64,000 nt of DNA. Origin: Bacteroidota bacterium. Its GTDB lineage: Bacteria > Bacteroidota > Bacteroidia > AKYH767-A > 2013-40CM-41-45. Position 1 is the first letter of the stretch. Every line of letters starts with the position of its first letter. The stretch covers positions 744,001 to 808,000 of the forward strand of contig JADKJP010000007.1 in assembly GCA_016720935.1 (NCBI GenBank), read 5' to 3'. The notes under the pieces are model-generated. The model did no database searches. It saw only the letters and a list, made by a program, of their open reading frames with translations, and was not told the DNA's origin. This document shows positions 1 through 7,575 of this stretch, one piece after another. The translations under genes and the position numbers were made by a program.

Positions 1-830
1 TATTCTTCAGCTTTTTTCCAGTTCAAGGCAACCATGAAGTCTTTGTCATTCTGACTTGCATTCGCTTCTAACAAAGTATGTGCTTGTTCAGTATTGTAGC
101 AGGAGAAAAAGAACCAGCCGGATGAGGGACCTTTACCGCAATGGGACAAATCGTAGTCGAAGCCAGGCATAAGAATCTGGAATCCGATTCCCATGTTTCC
201 GGTTTCTTTATCCACTTTTACAAAAGTGATTGTTCCTTTAAAATTCTCTTTGTAGGAATTGATAGGAACATCTTTATTGCCGGTAATTGGCACACTAAAA
301 CGTGTTGCGCCAACAACGTATTCTGTATTTTCAGTAGTAAATGGTGAAGCGTGACAACCGCCGCTGTTCGGGATCTCGATGATTTCCTCTGTACGGAAGG
401 TCGACAAATTGATCCTTGCAATACGTGGAGTATTGTTTGAATTGATGAACAACCATTTTCCATCCGGCTTTCCATCGGTCATAGAAAGTTCAGGGTGGTG
501 TGAATCGTCCCATGGAATATAACCATGCGTAGAGTTCAGCATTTCTTTCGATTCTTCTGTAAAGCCATAACCATTCTCCGCATTGAGAGCGAATACAGGT
601 ATAACTTTCAAGAGTCGGCAGGAAGGCAATCCGTAAACGCTAACCTGACCGCTAAATCCACCGGAAAGGAACTCGTAATATTTGTCGAGTTTACCCGGTG
701 CCACATAGACTTTGGCAGGTGCATCACCTACATTTACCTGCTTTTTTTCCTGTTTACCTCCGCAACCGGCAAGGACACCAATGGCCAAGGCAGCTGAAAG
801 AATAAACAACATTTTAAATGATTGTTTCAT
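1..830 (-). CDS. nosZ: Nitrous-oxide reductase NosZ, clade II type, N-terminal part (gene runs off the left edge)
   Basis: Reduces N2O to N2 in the periplasm using the copper centres CuZ and CuA. About 276 N-terminal residues are visible, all in the seven-bladed propeller that holds CuZ; the CuA domain lies outside the window. The protein starts with a lipoprotein signal ending in the lipobox LAGC (Cys23) and has no twin-arginine motif, which is the hallmark of the Sec-dependent clade II enzymes. DDSHHPEL (His111, His112) and NSGGCHA (His160) match the conserved CuZ histidine motifs, and the DLSHCGKGP...SCYN stretch matches the next conserved block. The ATG has a textbook AGGAGG 8 bases upstream, unusual in Bacteroidota and decisive for this start. 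The cytochrome c gene 35 bases upstream is probably its electron donor. Clade assignment rests on the signal type and motif wording, not on a tree. Confidence 0.93.
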   Translation of the reverse strand, partial: MKQSFKMLFILSAALAIGVLAGCGGKQEKKQVNVGDAPAKVYVAPGKLDKYYEFLSGGFSGQVSVYGLPSCRLLKVIPVFALNAENGYGFTEESKEMLNSTHGYIPWDDSHHPELSMTDGKPDGKWLFINSNNTPRIARINLSTFRTEEIIEIPNSGGCHASPFTTENTEYVVGATRFSVPITGNKDVPINSYKENFKGTITFVKVDKETGNMGIGFQILMPGFDYDLSHCGKGPSSGWFFFSCYNTEQAHTLLEANASQNDKDFMVALNWKKAEE

Positions 831-865
831 AATAAATCCTCCTGGTTTTTATGTTAATGTTTCAT

Positions 866-1384
866 TTAGTTGGAAGCGCCATCCATTTTGCGGAAGTATT
901 CATAAATACTTCTGGCATCAGCTTCAGTGACATTTTGATTGGTCATTTGAGTGAGATGGGTTGCGAGTAATTCTTTGGCTGTTGGATCCTTCTGAGTCAT
1001 TTCAGCCGGATTCAACATCATGTTCATGATCCACTCTGGTTTACGGCGCTTTGTAACACCCAGGAGTCCGGGACCGACATATTTCTCAGCTGCGAATTTG
1101 TGACAGGCGGTACATTTCGCTTCGAAAAGCTTCTGACCACTTTCAGCCATCGCTACGTCAATAGTTGCCGGAATTTCCACTGATTTAACAGGACCGATTC
1201 CTTTACCGTCATCTTTCATTTCTTCGGCATCTTTCATCATGTTGCCGCCGCCGCTATTTGCATCGGTAGATTCATTGGTATTGGAAGAACAACCCTGAAA
1301 GGTGGTAATAATGAACAGCACCGGGAGAGCTGCAATGGACATTTTCAGGGTTTTAATAGAGAGAGAGAGCACTGTTTTTTTCAT
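866..1384 (-). CDS. Monohaem class I cytochrome c lipoprotein, nos-associated
   Basis: A 172-residue lipoprotein (signal ending in FQGC, Cys32) with a linker rich in Gly, Met and acidic residues, followed by one cytochrome c domain. The haem motif CTACH spans residues 91-95, and the KYVGPGLLGV segment and a Met-rich stretch (MNMMLNPAEM) supply a likely Met axial ligand. It lies directly upstream of nosZ in the same orientation and in clade II nos clusters small c-type cytochromes commonly sit in this place, so it is inferred to pass electrons to NosZ. The start ATG is followed by a normal signal peptide and no better start exists. What it receives electrons from (menaquinol oxidase or another cytochrome) is not shown here. 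Confidence 0.88.
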   Translation of the reverse strand: MKKTVLSLSIKTLKMSIAALPVLFIITTFQGCSSNTNESTDANSGGGNMMKDAEEMKDDGKGIGPVKSVEIPATIDVAMAESGQKLFEAKCTACHKFAAEKYVGPGLLGVTKRRKPEWIMNMMLNPAEMTQKDPTAKELLATHLTQMTNQNVTEADARSIYEYFRKMDGASN

Positions 1385-1409
1385 GGTCTAATTGTTTTTA
1401 TTTATGCCT

Positions 1410-1417
1410 CAAATGTA
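1410..1417 (-). promoter_or_regulatory. Possible -7 promoter element for the nos cytochrome
   Basis: On the minus strand the sequence reads TACATTTG, matching the Bacteroidota -7 consensus TAnnTTTG, 26 bases before the start codon. No -33 TTTG was found at the usual 19-21 base spacing, so this is tentative. Confidence 0.3.
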
Positions 1418-1493
1418 TTGAGAAGTAGAGAATTCGCTACATGATCAAACTCAGAGGACTTTGTGAGATTCATCAATGAAGAAACTAAGTTTT

Positions 1494-1511
1494 CATACTA
1501 TTTTCAGTATG
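1494..1511. promoter_or_regulatory. Inverted repeat, candidate operator
   Basis: CATACT-N6-AGTATG is a perfect six-base dyad; the similarity extends to GTTTTC on the left and GGAAAAC on the right with one base inserted. It lies midway between the divergent nos and histidine-kinase genes, as expected for an operator, though a transcript hairpin is also possible. Confidence 0.3.
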
Positions 1512-1689
1512 GAAAACGCAAGAATAGCCCCAAATCAGAACCGGGTACTGGACGCCAGAAAAAAGTTAGTTTTTAGTGTTTTTTAGCCTTTTTCACGCAT
1601 AGTGTTAATAACCTTCAATTTATTAACCAATGAAAACAGTGTTATATTTATTTATACTTTTTCACATCTTTTAAAACAAGGTTTCAAAC

Positions 1690-1713
1690 AGGAGGAAATT
1701 ATTTTCTACTCCT
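1690..1713 (+). promoter_or_regulatory. Strong Shine-Dalgarno-like sequence paired in a hairpin upstream of the kinase
   Basis: AGGAG at 1690-1694 (inside AGGAGG) can pair with CTCCT at 1709-1713. The AGGAGG is about 32 bases from the ATG, too far for normal initiation, and no ATG, GTG or TTG sits at the right distance behind it. It may be a control hairpin, or chance. Confidence 0.25.
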
Positions 1714-1727
1714 CAATTTGATCGTTT

Positions 1728-4016
1728 ATGGCGCAAATCAATTTCTTAAATATTGGCATCTTTCTTTTACTGTTCAGTTTGAGTTATTCAATTTTCCAAA
1801 TAACCCGGAAGTATATTCTGAATAAAAAACAAACTGAAAAAACCAGGGATCATGAAGACTTACAATATGTCGATTTTTACAATCATGCGCCTTGCGGATA
1901 TCATTCAATAGATATGAATGGTTATTTTGTTTCTATTAATCAAACGGAGTTGGGCTGGCTGGGCTACCAGCGTGAAGAATTGATAGGCCGAAAAAAATTT
2001 TCGGACATATTGGCTCCGGAATACAAAGGTATTTTTGAAAGTAAATTCCCTGATTTCCTGAGCAACAAAGCTATATCGAATCTGGAATTTGAATTGCTCA
2101 GAAAAGACGGAAGTAATTTCATGGTTCGATTGGATGCGACGGCTGTGACAAATGAGAACGGTGAATTCCTGTACAGTCGTTCCATATTGTTGGACATTAC
2201 AGACAGCAAAAGAAATGATAGCCGGCTGGAATACCTGACCAGCATTATTCAACAATCCAGTGACGCGATATTTTCTGCTGATGCCAATATGGTTATCAAA
2301 AGCTGGAATAAGGGTGCAGAAAACATGTATGGTTATGCCGCGGCTGAGGTGATTGATAAAACCGGAACAGAATTCATGCAAGCTATTTTGAATCGTGAAA
2401 AGATTGACGCGATTGTTCAACAGGTTTGCGAAAATGGTCATTGGCAAGGTGAATTATCCCAAAGAAGAAAAGACGGAACTTATATCGATGTATTGAGCTC
2501 CCTTACCCCTATTCGTCAGCCCAATGGCGTATTGTCGGGATATGTATCCATCAACCAGGATATTACTTCACAAAAGTTATACGAAACACAACTAAAACAA
2601 TTCAACAAAGAATTATCCCTGAAGGTTCTCGAAAAGACTGACAATATCAAGCAAACACTTGAACGAATGACCGATGGGTTCATTGCCTTTGATACAGAAT
2701 GGAGGTTTTCAATGCTGAACAAGCAGGCAGAGGAAATGCTGGGCATCAAGTCCGTTGATCTGATCGGAAAAATAATCTGGGATGTTTTTCCGGGTGTTGA
2801 AAATCATCCTTTGTTCAAAGCGGATATTCTGGCTATGGAAACCCAGAAAAATATTGAAGTAGAAGAATATTTCGCACCGCTCGAAAAATGGTTTTACAAA
2901 AGCATTTATCCTTCACCGGATGGTGTTACAATCATCATGAAAGACCGGACGGATGTGCGGAACGCGGAAATACGAAGGGCTTATTCGGAACATAAGTACA
3001 AACTTTTATTTGAAAACAATCCGCTCCCGATGTGGATGGTCGTTTGGCCTAGCACAAAAATACTTGACGTTAATGAATCAGCGATAAAGAAGTATGGTTA
3101 TTCAAGAGAGGAATTTCTTCAATTCGGAACCATCGACTTATTGACACCTGAAGACAGGGACAGGTTATTGAAATGCGTTGATAAACCAATTGCTGATGTG
3201 AAAAATCCGGGAGTTTGGAAACATTGCAAGAAAGACGGATCTCTGATTGATGTAGAAATTATCACGCATGAAATTCATCTAGACAATCAGGTTGCTCTTC
3301 TGGTACTTGCCAATGATGTTACTGAAAAAGTGATTGCGGAAGAAGCACTTTTACATTCCAACAACCAACTACGGAAATTGTCAGCCCATCTTGAAAAAAT
3401 CAGGGAAGAAGAGAGAACTTTCATCGCCAGAGAAATTCACGATGAACTGGGACAACAACTAACCGGTTTAAAGATGGATATCTCCTGGCTGACAAAAAAA
3501 ATGCAACCTGTTGATCCATCTTTGAAATCGAAAGCCAACGAAGTAATGCATCTGATTGATGAAACAGTGAGAACCGTCAGAAGGATCGCGACAGAACTCC
3601 GGCCCGGAATCCTGGATGATCTCGGATTGATTGCCGCTTTGCAGTGGCAAAGTCAGGAATTCAGTAAACGTACCGGAATACAATGTAATTTCAGTACAGA
3701 ATTAGTTGATCAAAAATACAATCAGGATCTTGCCACCGGTATATTCCGTATCTTTCAGGAATCGCTGACAAATGTTGCCAGACACGCTTCCGCGGCCAAA
3801 GTGCTATCCTCTCTTTCTCTTGAAGAGAGCTCACTGGTTCTCGTGATCAAAGATGATGGCATCGGTTTTAAGGATACTGAACGACAACAACTGCCTAACC
3901 TTGGCCTGATTGGTATGCGTGAACGGGCTACATCGCTGAAGGGTCACCTGACAATATCCAGCGAACCGGGTATAGGAACCACAGTCAAATTGACTACACC
4001 ATTTGACATTGATTAA
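1728..4016 (+). CDS. Sensor histidine kinase with four PAS domains (HisKA_3/NarX-NreB type)
   Basis: A 762-residue membrane-attached signalling kinase. One N-terminal hydrophobic segment (residues about 7-25) anchors it; four PAS domains follow at roughly 42-160, 165-285, 305-415 and 425-545. The dimerisation/phosphoacceptor region carries REIHDELGQQ with His571, typical of the HisKA_3 family that pairs with NarL-type regulators. The ATPase domain (about 665-760) shows the N box around QESLTNVARHA, the G1 box KDDGIGF and the G2 region GLIGMRERA. No CxxC or haem-binding motif stands out in the PAS domains, so the signal is unknown. The response regulator gene begins 19 bases after the stop and is certainly its partner. 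Its position next to the nos genes makes nitrogen-oxide or redox sensing conceivable but is only proximity. Confidence 0.93.
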   Translation: MAQINFLNIGIFLLLFSLSYSIFQITRKYILNKKQTEKTRDHEDLQYVDFYNHAPCGYHSIDMNGYFVSINQTELGWLGYQREELIGRKKFSDILAPEYKGIFESKFPDFLSNKAISNLEFELLRKDGSNFMVRLDATAVTNENGEFLYSRSILLDITDSKRNDSRLEYLTSIIQQSSDAIFSADANMVIKSWNKGAENMYGYAAAEVIDKTGTEFMQAILNREKIDAIVQQVCENGHWQGELSQRRKDGTYIDVLSSLTPIRQPNGVLSGYVSINQDITSQKLYETQLKQFNKELSLKVLEKTDNIKQTLERMTDGFIAFDTEWRFSMLNKQAEEMLGIKSVDLIGKIIWDVFPGVENHPLFKADILAMETQKNIEVEEYFAPLEKWFYKSIYPSPDGVTIIMKDRTDVRNAEIRRAYSEHKYKLLFENNPLPMWMVVWPSTKILDVNESAIKKYGYSREEFLQFGTIDLLTPEDRDRLLKCVDKPIADVKNPGVWKHCKKDGSLIDVEIITHEIHLDNQVALLVLANDVTEKVIAEEALLHSNNQLRKLSAHLEKIREEERTFIAREIHDELGQQLTGLKMDISWLTKKMQPVDPSLKSKANEVMHLIDETVRTVRRIATELRPGILDDLGLIAALQWQSQEFSKRTGIQCNFSTELVDQKYNQDLATGIFRIFQESLTNVARHASAAKVLSSLSLEESSLVLVIKDDGIGFKDTERQQLPNLGLIGMRERATSLKGHLTISSEPGIGTTVKLTTPFDID

Positions 4017-4035
4017 ATCTATCAAGCATCTTAAT

Positions 4036-4677
4036 ATGATAAAAATACTTCTCGCAGATGATCATAGTATTGTTCGTAAGGGCTTAAAACAAATTTTACA
4101 GGAAGAATTTCCGGAGGCGAATTTCGAAGAAGCAGCAGACGGACTGGAATTGCTGAGGAAGGCCAGAACTTTTAACGCGGACATCATCATCAGCGATCTG
4201 TCCATGCCGGGCAGAAGCGGAATGGATACGCTGAAACAATTAAAATCCGAATTGCCTGCAACACCTGTAATCATTCTGAGTATACATCCCGAAGATCAAT
4301 ATGCCATTCGCGTGTTGAAAGCCGGAGCACAAGGATATATTACAAAGGAGGCCGCTCCGGAGGAACTTGTACAGGCAGTACGACAGGTTTTGAAAGGCAG
4401 AAGGTACATCACACATTCACTCGCTGAAAAACTTGCCGAGGCGATTGGAGGCCATGTACAGGAGTATGAAATGCCGCATCAATCACTCTCCGACCGGGAG
4501 TTTTACGTTCTTAAAATGATTTCTTCAGGTAAAACAGTTTCTGAAATCGCGGAATCGCTTTCTCTCAGCGTGAATACCATCAGTACTTATCGCGCCAGGA
4601 TTCTGGAAAAAATGAACATGCGTACCAATGCTGAGTTGACGCATTACGCTATTTCCAACAACATTATTTCCACATGA
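4036..4677 (+). CDS. NarL/FixJ-family DNA-binding response regulator
   Basis: A 213-residue two-domain regulator: receiver (about residues 1-120) and LuxR-type helix-turn-helix (about 148-210). The receiver has the acidic pair Asp8-Asp9, phosphoacceptor Asp54 in SDLSMPG, and the conserved Ser and Lys in ILSIHP and ITKEA. The HTH begins LSDREFYVLKMI and contains the recognition helix SVNTISTYRARIL. I chose the ATG at 4036 because MIKILLADDHS is the canonical beginning; an ATG at 4003 would add eleven residues overlapping the kinase end. Cognate regulator of the preceding kinase. Target genes are not shown; the adjacent divergent nos operon is one candidate. Confidence 0.93.
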   Translation: MIKILLADDHSIVRKGLKQILQEEFPEANFEEAADGLELLRKARTFNADIIISDLSMPGRSGMDTLKQLKSELPATPVIILSIHPEDQYAIRVLKAGAQGYITKEAAPEELVQAVRQVLKGRRYITHSLAEKLAEAIGGHVQEYEMPHQSLSDREFYVLKMISSGKTVSEIAESLSLSVNTISTYRARILEKMNMRTNAELTHYAISNNIIST

Positions 4678-4775
4678 TCAATTTCATTGCTTCTACCCCC
4701 AGGGGTTAGAATGCAAATTTTGTAGTATTGAATGTGACAGTGGATTGGAATATCCTTTGACAGCTTTATGCCATC

Positions 4776-4815
4776 TTACCCTATGCATTCGGGGTAACTT
4801 TTTTGCTTTTTTGTT
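4776..4815 (+). terminator. Probable Rho-independent terminator after the response regulator
   Basis: TTACCC (4776-4781) pairs with GGGTAA (4792-4797) across a 10-base loop, followed by T-rich CTTTTTTGCTTTTTTG. The next gene starts only about 13 bases after the T-run, so it may act as an attenuator between the two. A second imperfect repeat (CTACCCCC/AGGGGTTAG) lies at 4693-4709. Confidence 0.45.
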
Positions 4816-4828
4816 GCTATAAAACTAT

Positions 4829-5218
4829 ATGTTAAAGAGCCCCCTAAAAGTTCTGGTCGCTGAAGGTTCCTCTGATTTGGCACTGCGTGTCCGGGAACTT
4901 TTATCTGAACTCGATTTCGTTACCTCAATAGGGTATGCTAAGAATGGCCACGAAGCCTTGGCGCTGGCAGAATTCATGAACCCGGATTTTATCCTGCTCG
5001 ATATCAAAATGCCAGGCATGAATGACCTCGATGTGCTTGAAAAACTTCGTCTTCAAAAGCATGAAGTAAAAATTATTCTTCTTACGACTCATCCGGATGA
5101 ATACCTCAGACAAAAATGTCTTGAGTTGGGAGCTGATTATTACCTGGACAAAATGCTTGAATTCGACCAAATCGCAGATATTCTAAGATATCAACCGCGA
5201 CAATCAGCTGCCTCCTAA
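4829..5218 (+). CDS. Stand-alone response regulator receiver with degenerate acidic pocket
   Basis: A 129-residue single receiver domain with no output domain. Phosphoacceptor Asp58 (LLDIKMPG), Thr86/Thr87 (LLTTHPD) and Lys108 (YYLDKM) are present. The acidic pair of strand beta1, normally two adjacent Asp/Glu, reads VLVAEGSSD: Glu12 followed by Gly13. One metal-binding carboxylate is therefore missing or displaced to Asp16, which could weaken Mg2+ binding. Such receivers act in phosphorelays or by binding partner proteins. The gene sits between the NarL-type regulator and a second single-domain receiver, so all four proteins may belong to one pathway. Confidence 0.85.
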   Translation: MLKSPLKVLVAEGSSDLALRVRELLSELDFVTSIGYAKNGHEALALAEFMNPDFILLDIKMPGMNDLDVLEKLRLQKHEVKIILLTTHPDEYLRQKCLELGADYYLDKMLEFDQIADILRYQPRQSAAS

Positions 5219-5228
5219 TATTCATTTT

Positions 5229-5627
5229 ATGAGCTTCAACAGTCCGTACAATCAAATCGTGATCATTGATGATACCGATGTTGACCTGTTCATTTCAAAA
5301 AAAATAATTGAAGCGGCGAAATTCGCGAACACTGTTTTAACATACAAAACCGGCAAAGATGCATTGCAGGAATTAGAGAGCAGGACTAAACAACAAATTG
5401 ACTGGCCGGAACTTTTTTTTATAGATATTCGGATGCCTGAGATGGACGGATTTGAATTCATCGAAAAAATTGAAGCATTGGTTCCGAAAAGTAATCCGCC
5501 AAAGTTCATATTGTATTCTACAGAAATTACCGACGAGATCCGGCAATCAGCCGGCAAAAATAAATTAATCCATAAGGTACTTCGGAAACCTTTTACCGTT
5601 GAAGATCTCCGCGGCTTGGCATCCTGA
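5229..5627 (+). CDS. Stand-alone response regulator receiver (Rcp1/CheY-like)
   Basis: A 132-residue receiver domain with intact active site: Asp14-Asp15 (IIDDTDVD), phosphoacceptor Asp66 (FFIDIRMPEMDG), Ser97/Thr98 in LYSTEI and Lys120 (VLRKPF). The pattern resembles the Rcp1-like receivers abundant in Bacteroidota. It starts ten bases after the previous receiver ends, so the two are co-transcribed. Unlike its neighbour it keeps all catalytic residues, so the pair may divide work between phosphate carrying and binding. Output and kinase partner are inferred only from position. Confidence 0.87.
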   Translation: MSFNSPYNQIVIIDDTDVDLFISKKIIEAAKFANTVLTYKTGKDALQELESRTKQQIDWPELFFIDIRMPEMDGFEFIEKIEALVPKSNPPKFILYSTEITDEIRQSAGKNKLIHKVLRKPFTVEDLRGLAS

Positions 5628-5720
5628 TCTCTTTTCGATTCATATCAACTGGAAAAACAACATCCGTTTTACCGGCTATTGCTAAAAAACTCCCCATCTA
5701 AGCTTCTGAATTTTACCAAA

Positions 5721-5750
5721 GCAAAAATCCCCATCAATCCGATCAGGGGT
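5721..5750 (-). terminator. Weak possible terminator at the end of the nuo transcript
   Basis: CCCC (5729-5732) and ATC pair with GGGG (5746-5749) and GAT across a short loop with a two-base bulge; on the minus strand a TTTTT run follows. The stem includes the stop codon of the last gene. Confidence 0.33.
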
Positions 5751-6105
5751 GTTCGTAATACGGGATATCAGGGTTCGATACAGCCTCTTTTTGTTGCCAA
5801 TAAGCCAAAGTCACCACTTGTCCTTGCGACGTCCTTAAAAGCCTCCCAAATACGGCATTTGTGGGATTAAACCTGACGTCTGTTACTCCTATGGTAAAGG
5901 TTTCAGGACCTGCACTGACCGGCTTATCAGGATCAGGAGCCGGAGCCCCTTTTGGAGGCGGACTTTTAACAACGACAACCTGGTAACCGTTGTATTCAAG
6001 CAATGGCTTCAAAAAATCAACCCTTGACTGAGCGGCATTCTTTTCAACGATGGAACATTTCACACCGTCAAGATCCTCAAATAAATGGTTTTGGTTAATG
6101 GCCAT
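5743..6105 (-). CDS. Conserved-looking hypothetical protein, last gene of the nuo operon
   Basis: A 120-residue soluble protein with no signal peptide or membrane segment. I do not recognise a named family. The N-terminal half looks like a small alpha/beta fold (repeated Val/Ile strand VVVVKSPPP); the middle is a proline-rich loop (PPKGAPAPDPDKPVSAGP); the C-terminal half has a VTDVRFNPTNAVFGRLL stretch. It starts 51 bases behind the nuoN stop in the same direction and is almost certainly co-transcribed with complex I. It might be an assembly or accessory factor for the enzyme, but nothing in the sequence proves that. Confidence 0.7.
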   Translation of the reverse strand: MAINQNHLFEDLDGVKCSIVEKNAAQSRVDFLKPLLEYNGYQVVVVKSPPPKGAPAPDPDKPVSAGPETFTIGVTDVRFNPTNAVFGRLLRTSQGQVVTLAYWQQKEAVSNPDIPYYEHP

Positions 6106-6156
6106 TTTAAAACAAATTACATTATTGCATTCAAATTTTTCCGAGAGTCTCTTAGA

Positions 6157-7575
6157 TCAGAGACCATTGCTCAGAGAAAGTATATACTCGTACAATCCTG
6201 TCGTGAAACCGGTAATCAGTATCCCTGCGACACAAATAATCAATGCAGCTTTGTAACTCCAGTCTCCCTGCACAAGACGAACGGGATTTTCATTGGTATC
6301 CATAAATATCGCCCGGATTACCCTGAGGTAATAATAGAGCGAAATGATCATGTTCAACGCGGCAATGGTAATCAGCAAATAGTTTCCTTTCGCAGCACCC
6401 GCAGTAAGTAAGAATATTTTTCCGAAAAATCCCGCTGTTGGCGGTATACCTGCCAATGAAAAGAGTGACAAAGCCAAAACCCAGCTAAGCATCGGATTGG
6501 TTTTGTACAATCCTTTGAAATCATCTACAGATTCTCTTCCTGTTTCAGAAGAGATCAGAGAAATTACTCCGAATGCTCCAAGGTTGGAGAAGATATAAAT
6601 CAGAATAAAATAAATGGACGAAGCCATCCCTGCATCTGAACTTCCTGATATCCCAATGAGAATATAACCGATCTGGGCTATTGAACTAAAAGCCAGAAAT
6701 CGTTTCATGTTGTTTTGTCTCAGCGCGAAAAGATTTCCCACCACCATGGTAATGATCGACAACACCACCAGTGCATCGTACCAGATTGTAGACATTCCTC
6801 TGAAAGTTGAATACATCACCGACACGAAAACAAATACCATGGACCCTTTGGAGATAACAGAAAGGTAAGATGTCACACTCACCGGTGCGCCTTCATATAC
6901 ATCCGCGGTCCACAAATGGAAAGGAACAACAGATAATTTAAAAGCGAAACCGGAAAAGATCATGAGGAATGAAAGAATCTGCAAAGGATTTCCGTCAAAA
7001 TAATAGGTGATGGATTGAAGAGAAAATGAACCTGTCAGTCCATAAAACAGGGAGATACCAAACAATAAAATGCCCGAAGAAAAAGCGGATGACATGATCA
7101 TCTTCATCGCCGCCTCACTGCTGTTAGGTTTTTCAAGATCGAAATTACAAAGAGCAGCAAGAGGAATGGTAGACAGTTCCAATCCAAGATAAAACATCAG
7201 CAGGTTACCACTTGAAAGCATGAAAAACATACCAATCAAAGTGGAGACAATCAACATGTAGAATTCGGGAAGATGTTTGTGATTCTTAAGCCAGCCGGAA
7301 GATTGAAGACAAATAATCAGCAGTCCGAAACTGAGGATATTTTTTTCAAATGCAAGGAGCGCGGAGTTTCTGAACATACCGCCGAACAATTCACCGTTGG
7401 CATTCATCATCCAACCCCAGGCAAAATTGAGGAGCAAAAGTACATTCATCACATTGATAAGGGATGAATTCACGATTGGTTTACTCCTGATTTTTAAGAC
7501 CAGCAGAAAAACCAGAATGAGCACAAGACTCAATTCATGTTTCATCAACAACAAGAAATCTGTCATTCCATTCAT
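6157..7575 (-). CDS. nuoN: NADH-quinone oxidoreductase subunit N
   Basis: One of three antiporter-like proton-pumping subunits of the complex I membrane arm. The 472-residue protein is almost entirely hydrophobic, with about 14 predicted membrane helices. The central FKLSVVPFHLWTADVYEGAP segment is the family signature containing the conserved Lys and the discontinuous helix region, and KRFLAFSSIAQIGYILIG is the second hallmark. The ATG overlaps the nuoM stop in an ATGA arrangement, so translation is coupled. Length is normal. Confidence 0.96.
   Translation of the reverse strand: MNGMTDFLLLMKHELSLVLILVFLLVLKIRSKPIVNSSLINVMNVLLLLNFAWGWMMNANGELFGGMFRNSALLAFEKNILSFGLLIICLQSSGWLKNHKHLPEFYMLIVSTLIGMFFMLSSGNLLMFYLGLELSTIPLAALCNFDLEKPNSSEAAMKMIMSSAFSSGILLFGISLFYGLTGSFSLQSITYYFDGNPLQILSFLMIFSGFAFKLSVVPFHLWTADVYEGAPVSVTSYLSVISKGSMVFVFVSVMYSTFRGMSTIWYDALVVLSIITMVVGNLFALRQNNMKRFLAFSSIAQIGYILIGISGSSDAGMASSIYFILIYIFSNLGAFGVISLISSETGRESVDDFKGLYKTNPMLSWVLALSLFSLAGIPPTAGFFGKIFLLTAGAAKGNYLLITIAALNMIISLYYYLRVIRAIFMDTNENPVRLVQGDWSYKAALIICVAGILITGFTTGLYEYILSLSNGL

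Larger units (their letters stand above)
1385..1727. other. Divergent intergenic region between nos genes and histidine kinase
   Basis: This AT-rich stretch must hold promoters for both directions. It contains a Bacteroidota-like -7 element for the leftward nos transcript, a dyad at 1494-1511 and a Shine-Dalgarno-like hairpin before the kinase. No convincing coding sequence or RNA gene was seen. Confidence 0.5.

Noticed and set aside
1461..1476. TTGTGAGATTCATCAA as a CRP/FNR-type site upstream of nos genes
   Set aside because: Only the outer TTG/CAA match by symmetry; the half-sites and spacing do not fit the FNR or CRP consensus.
4003..4035. Earlier ATG for the NarL-type regulator, overlapping the kinase
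   Set aside because: Adds eleven residues before the canonical receiver start MIKILLADD; the later ATG fits the family better.
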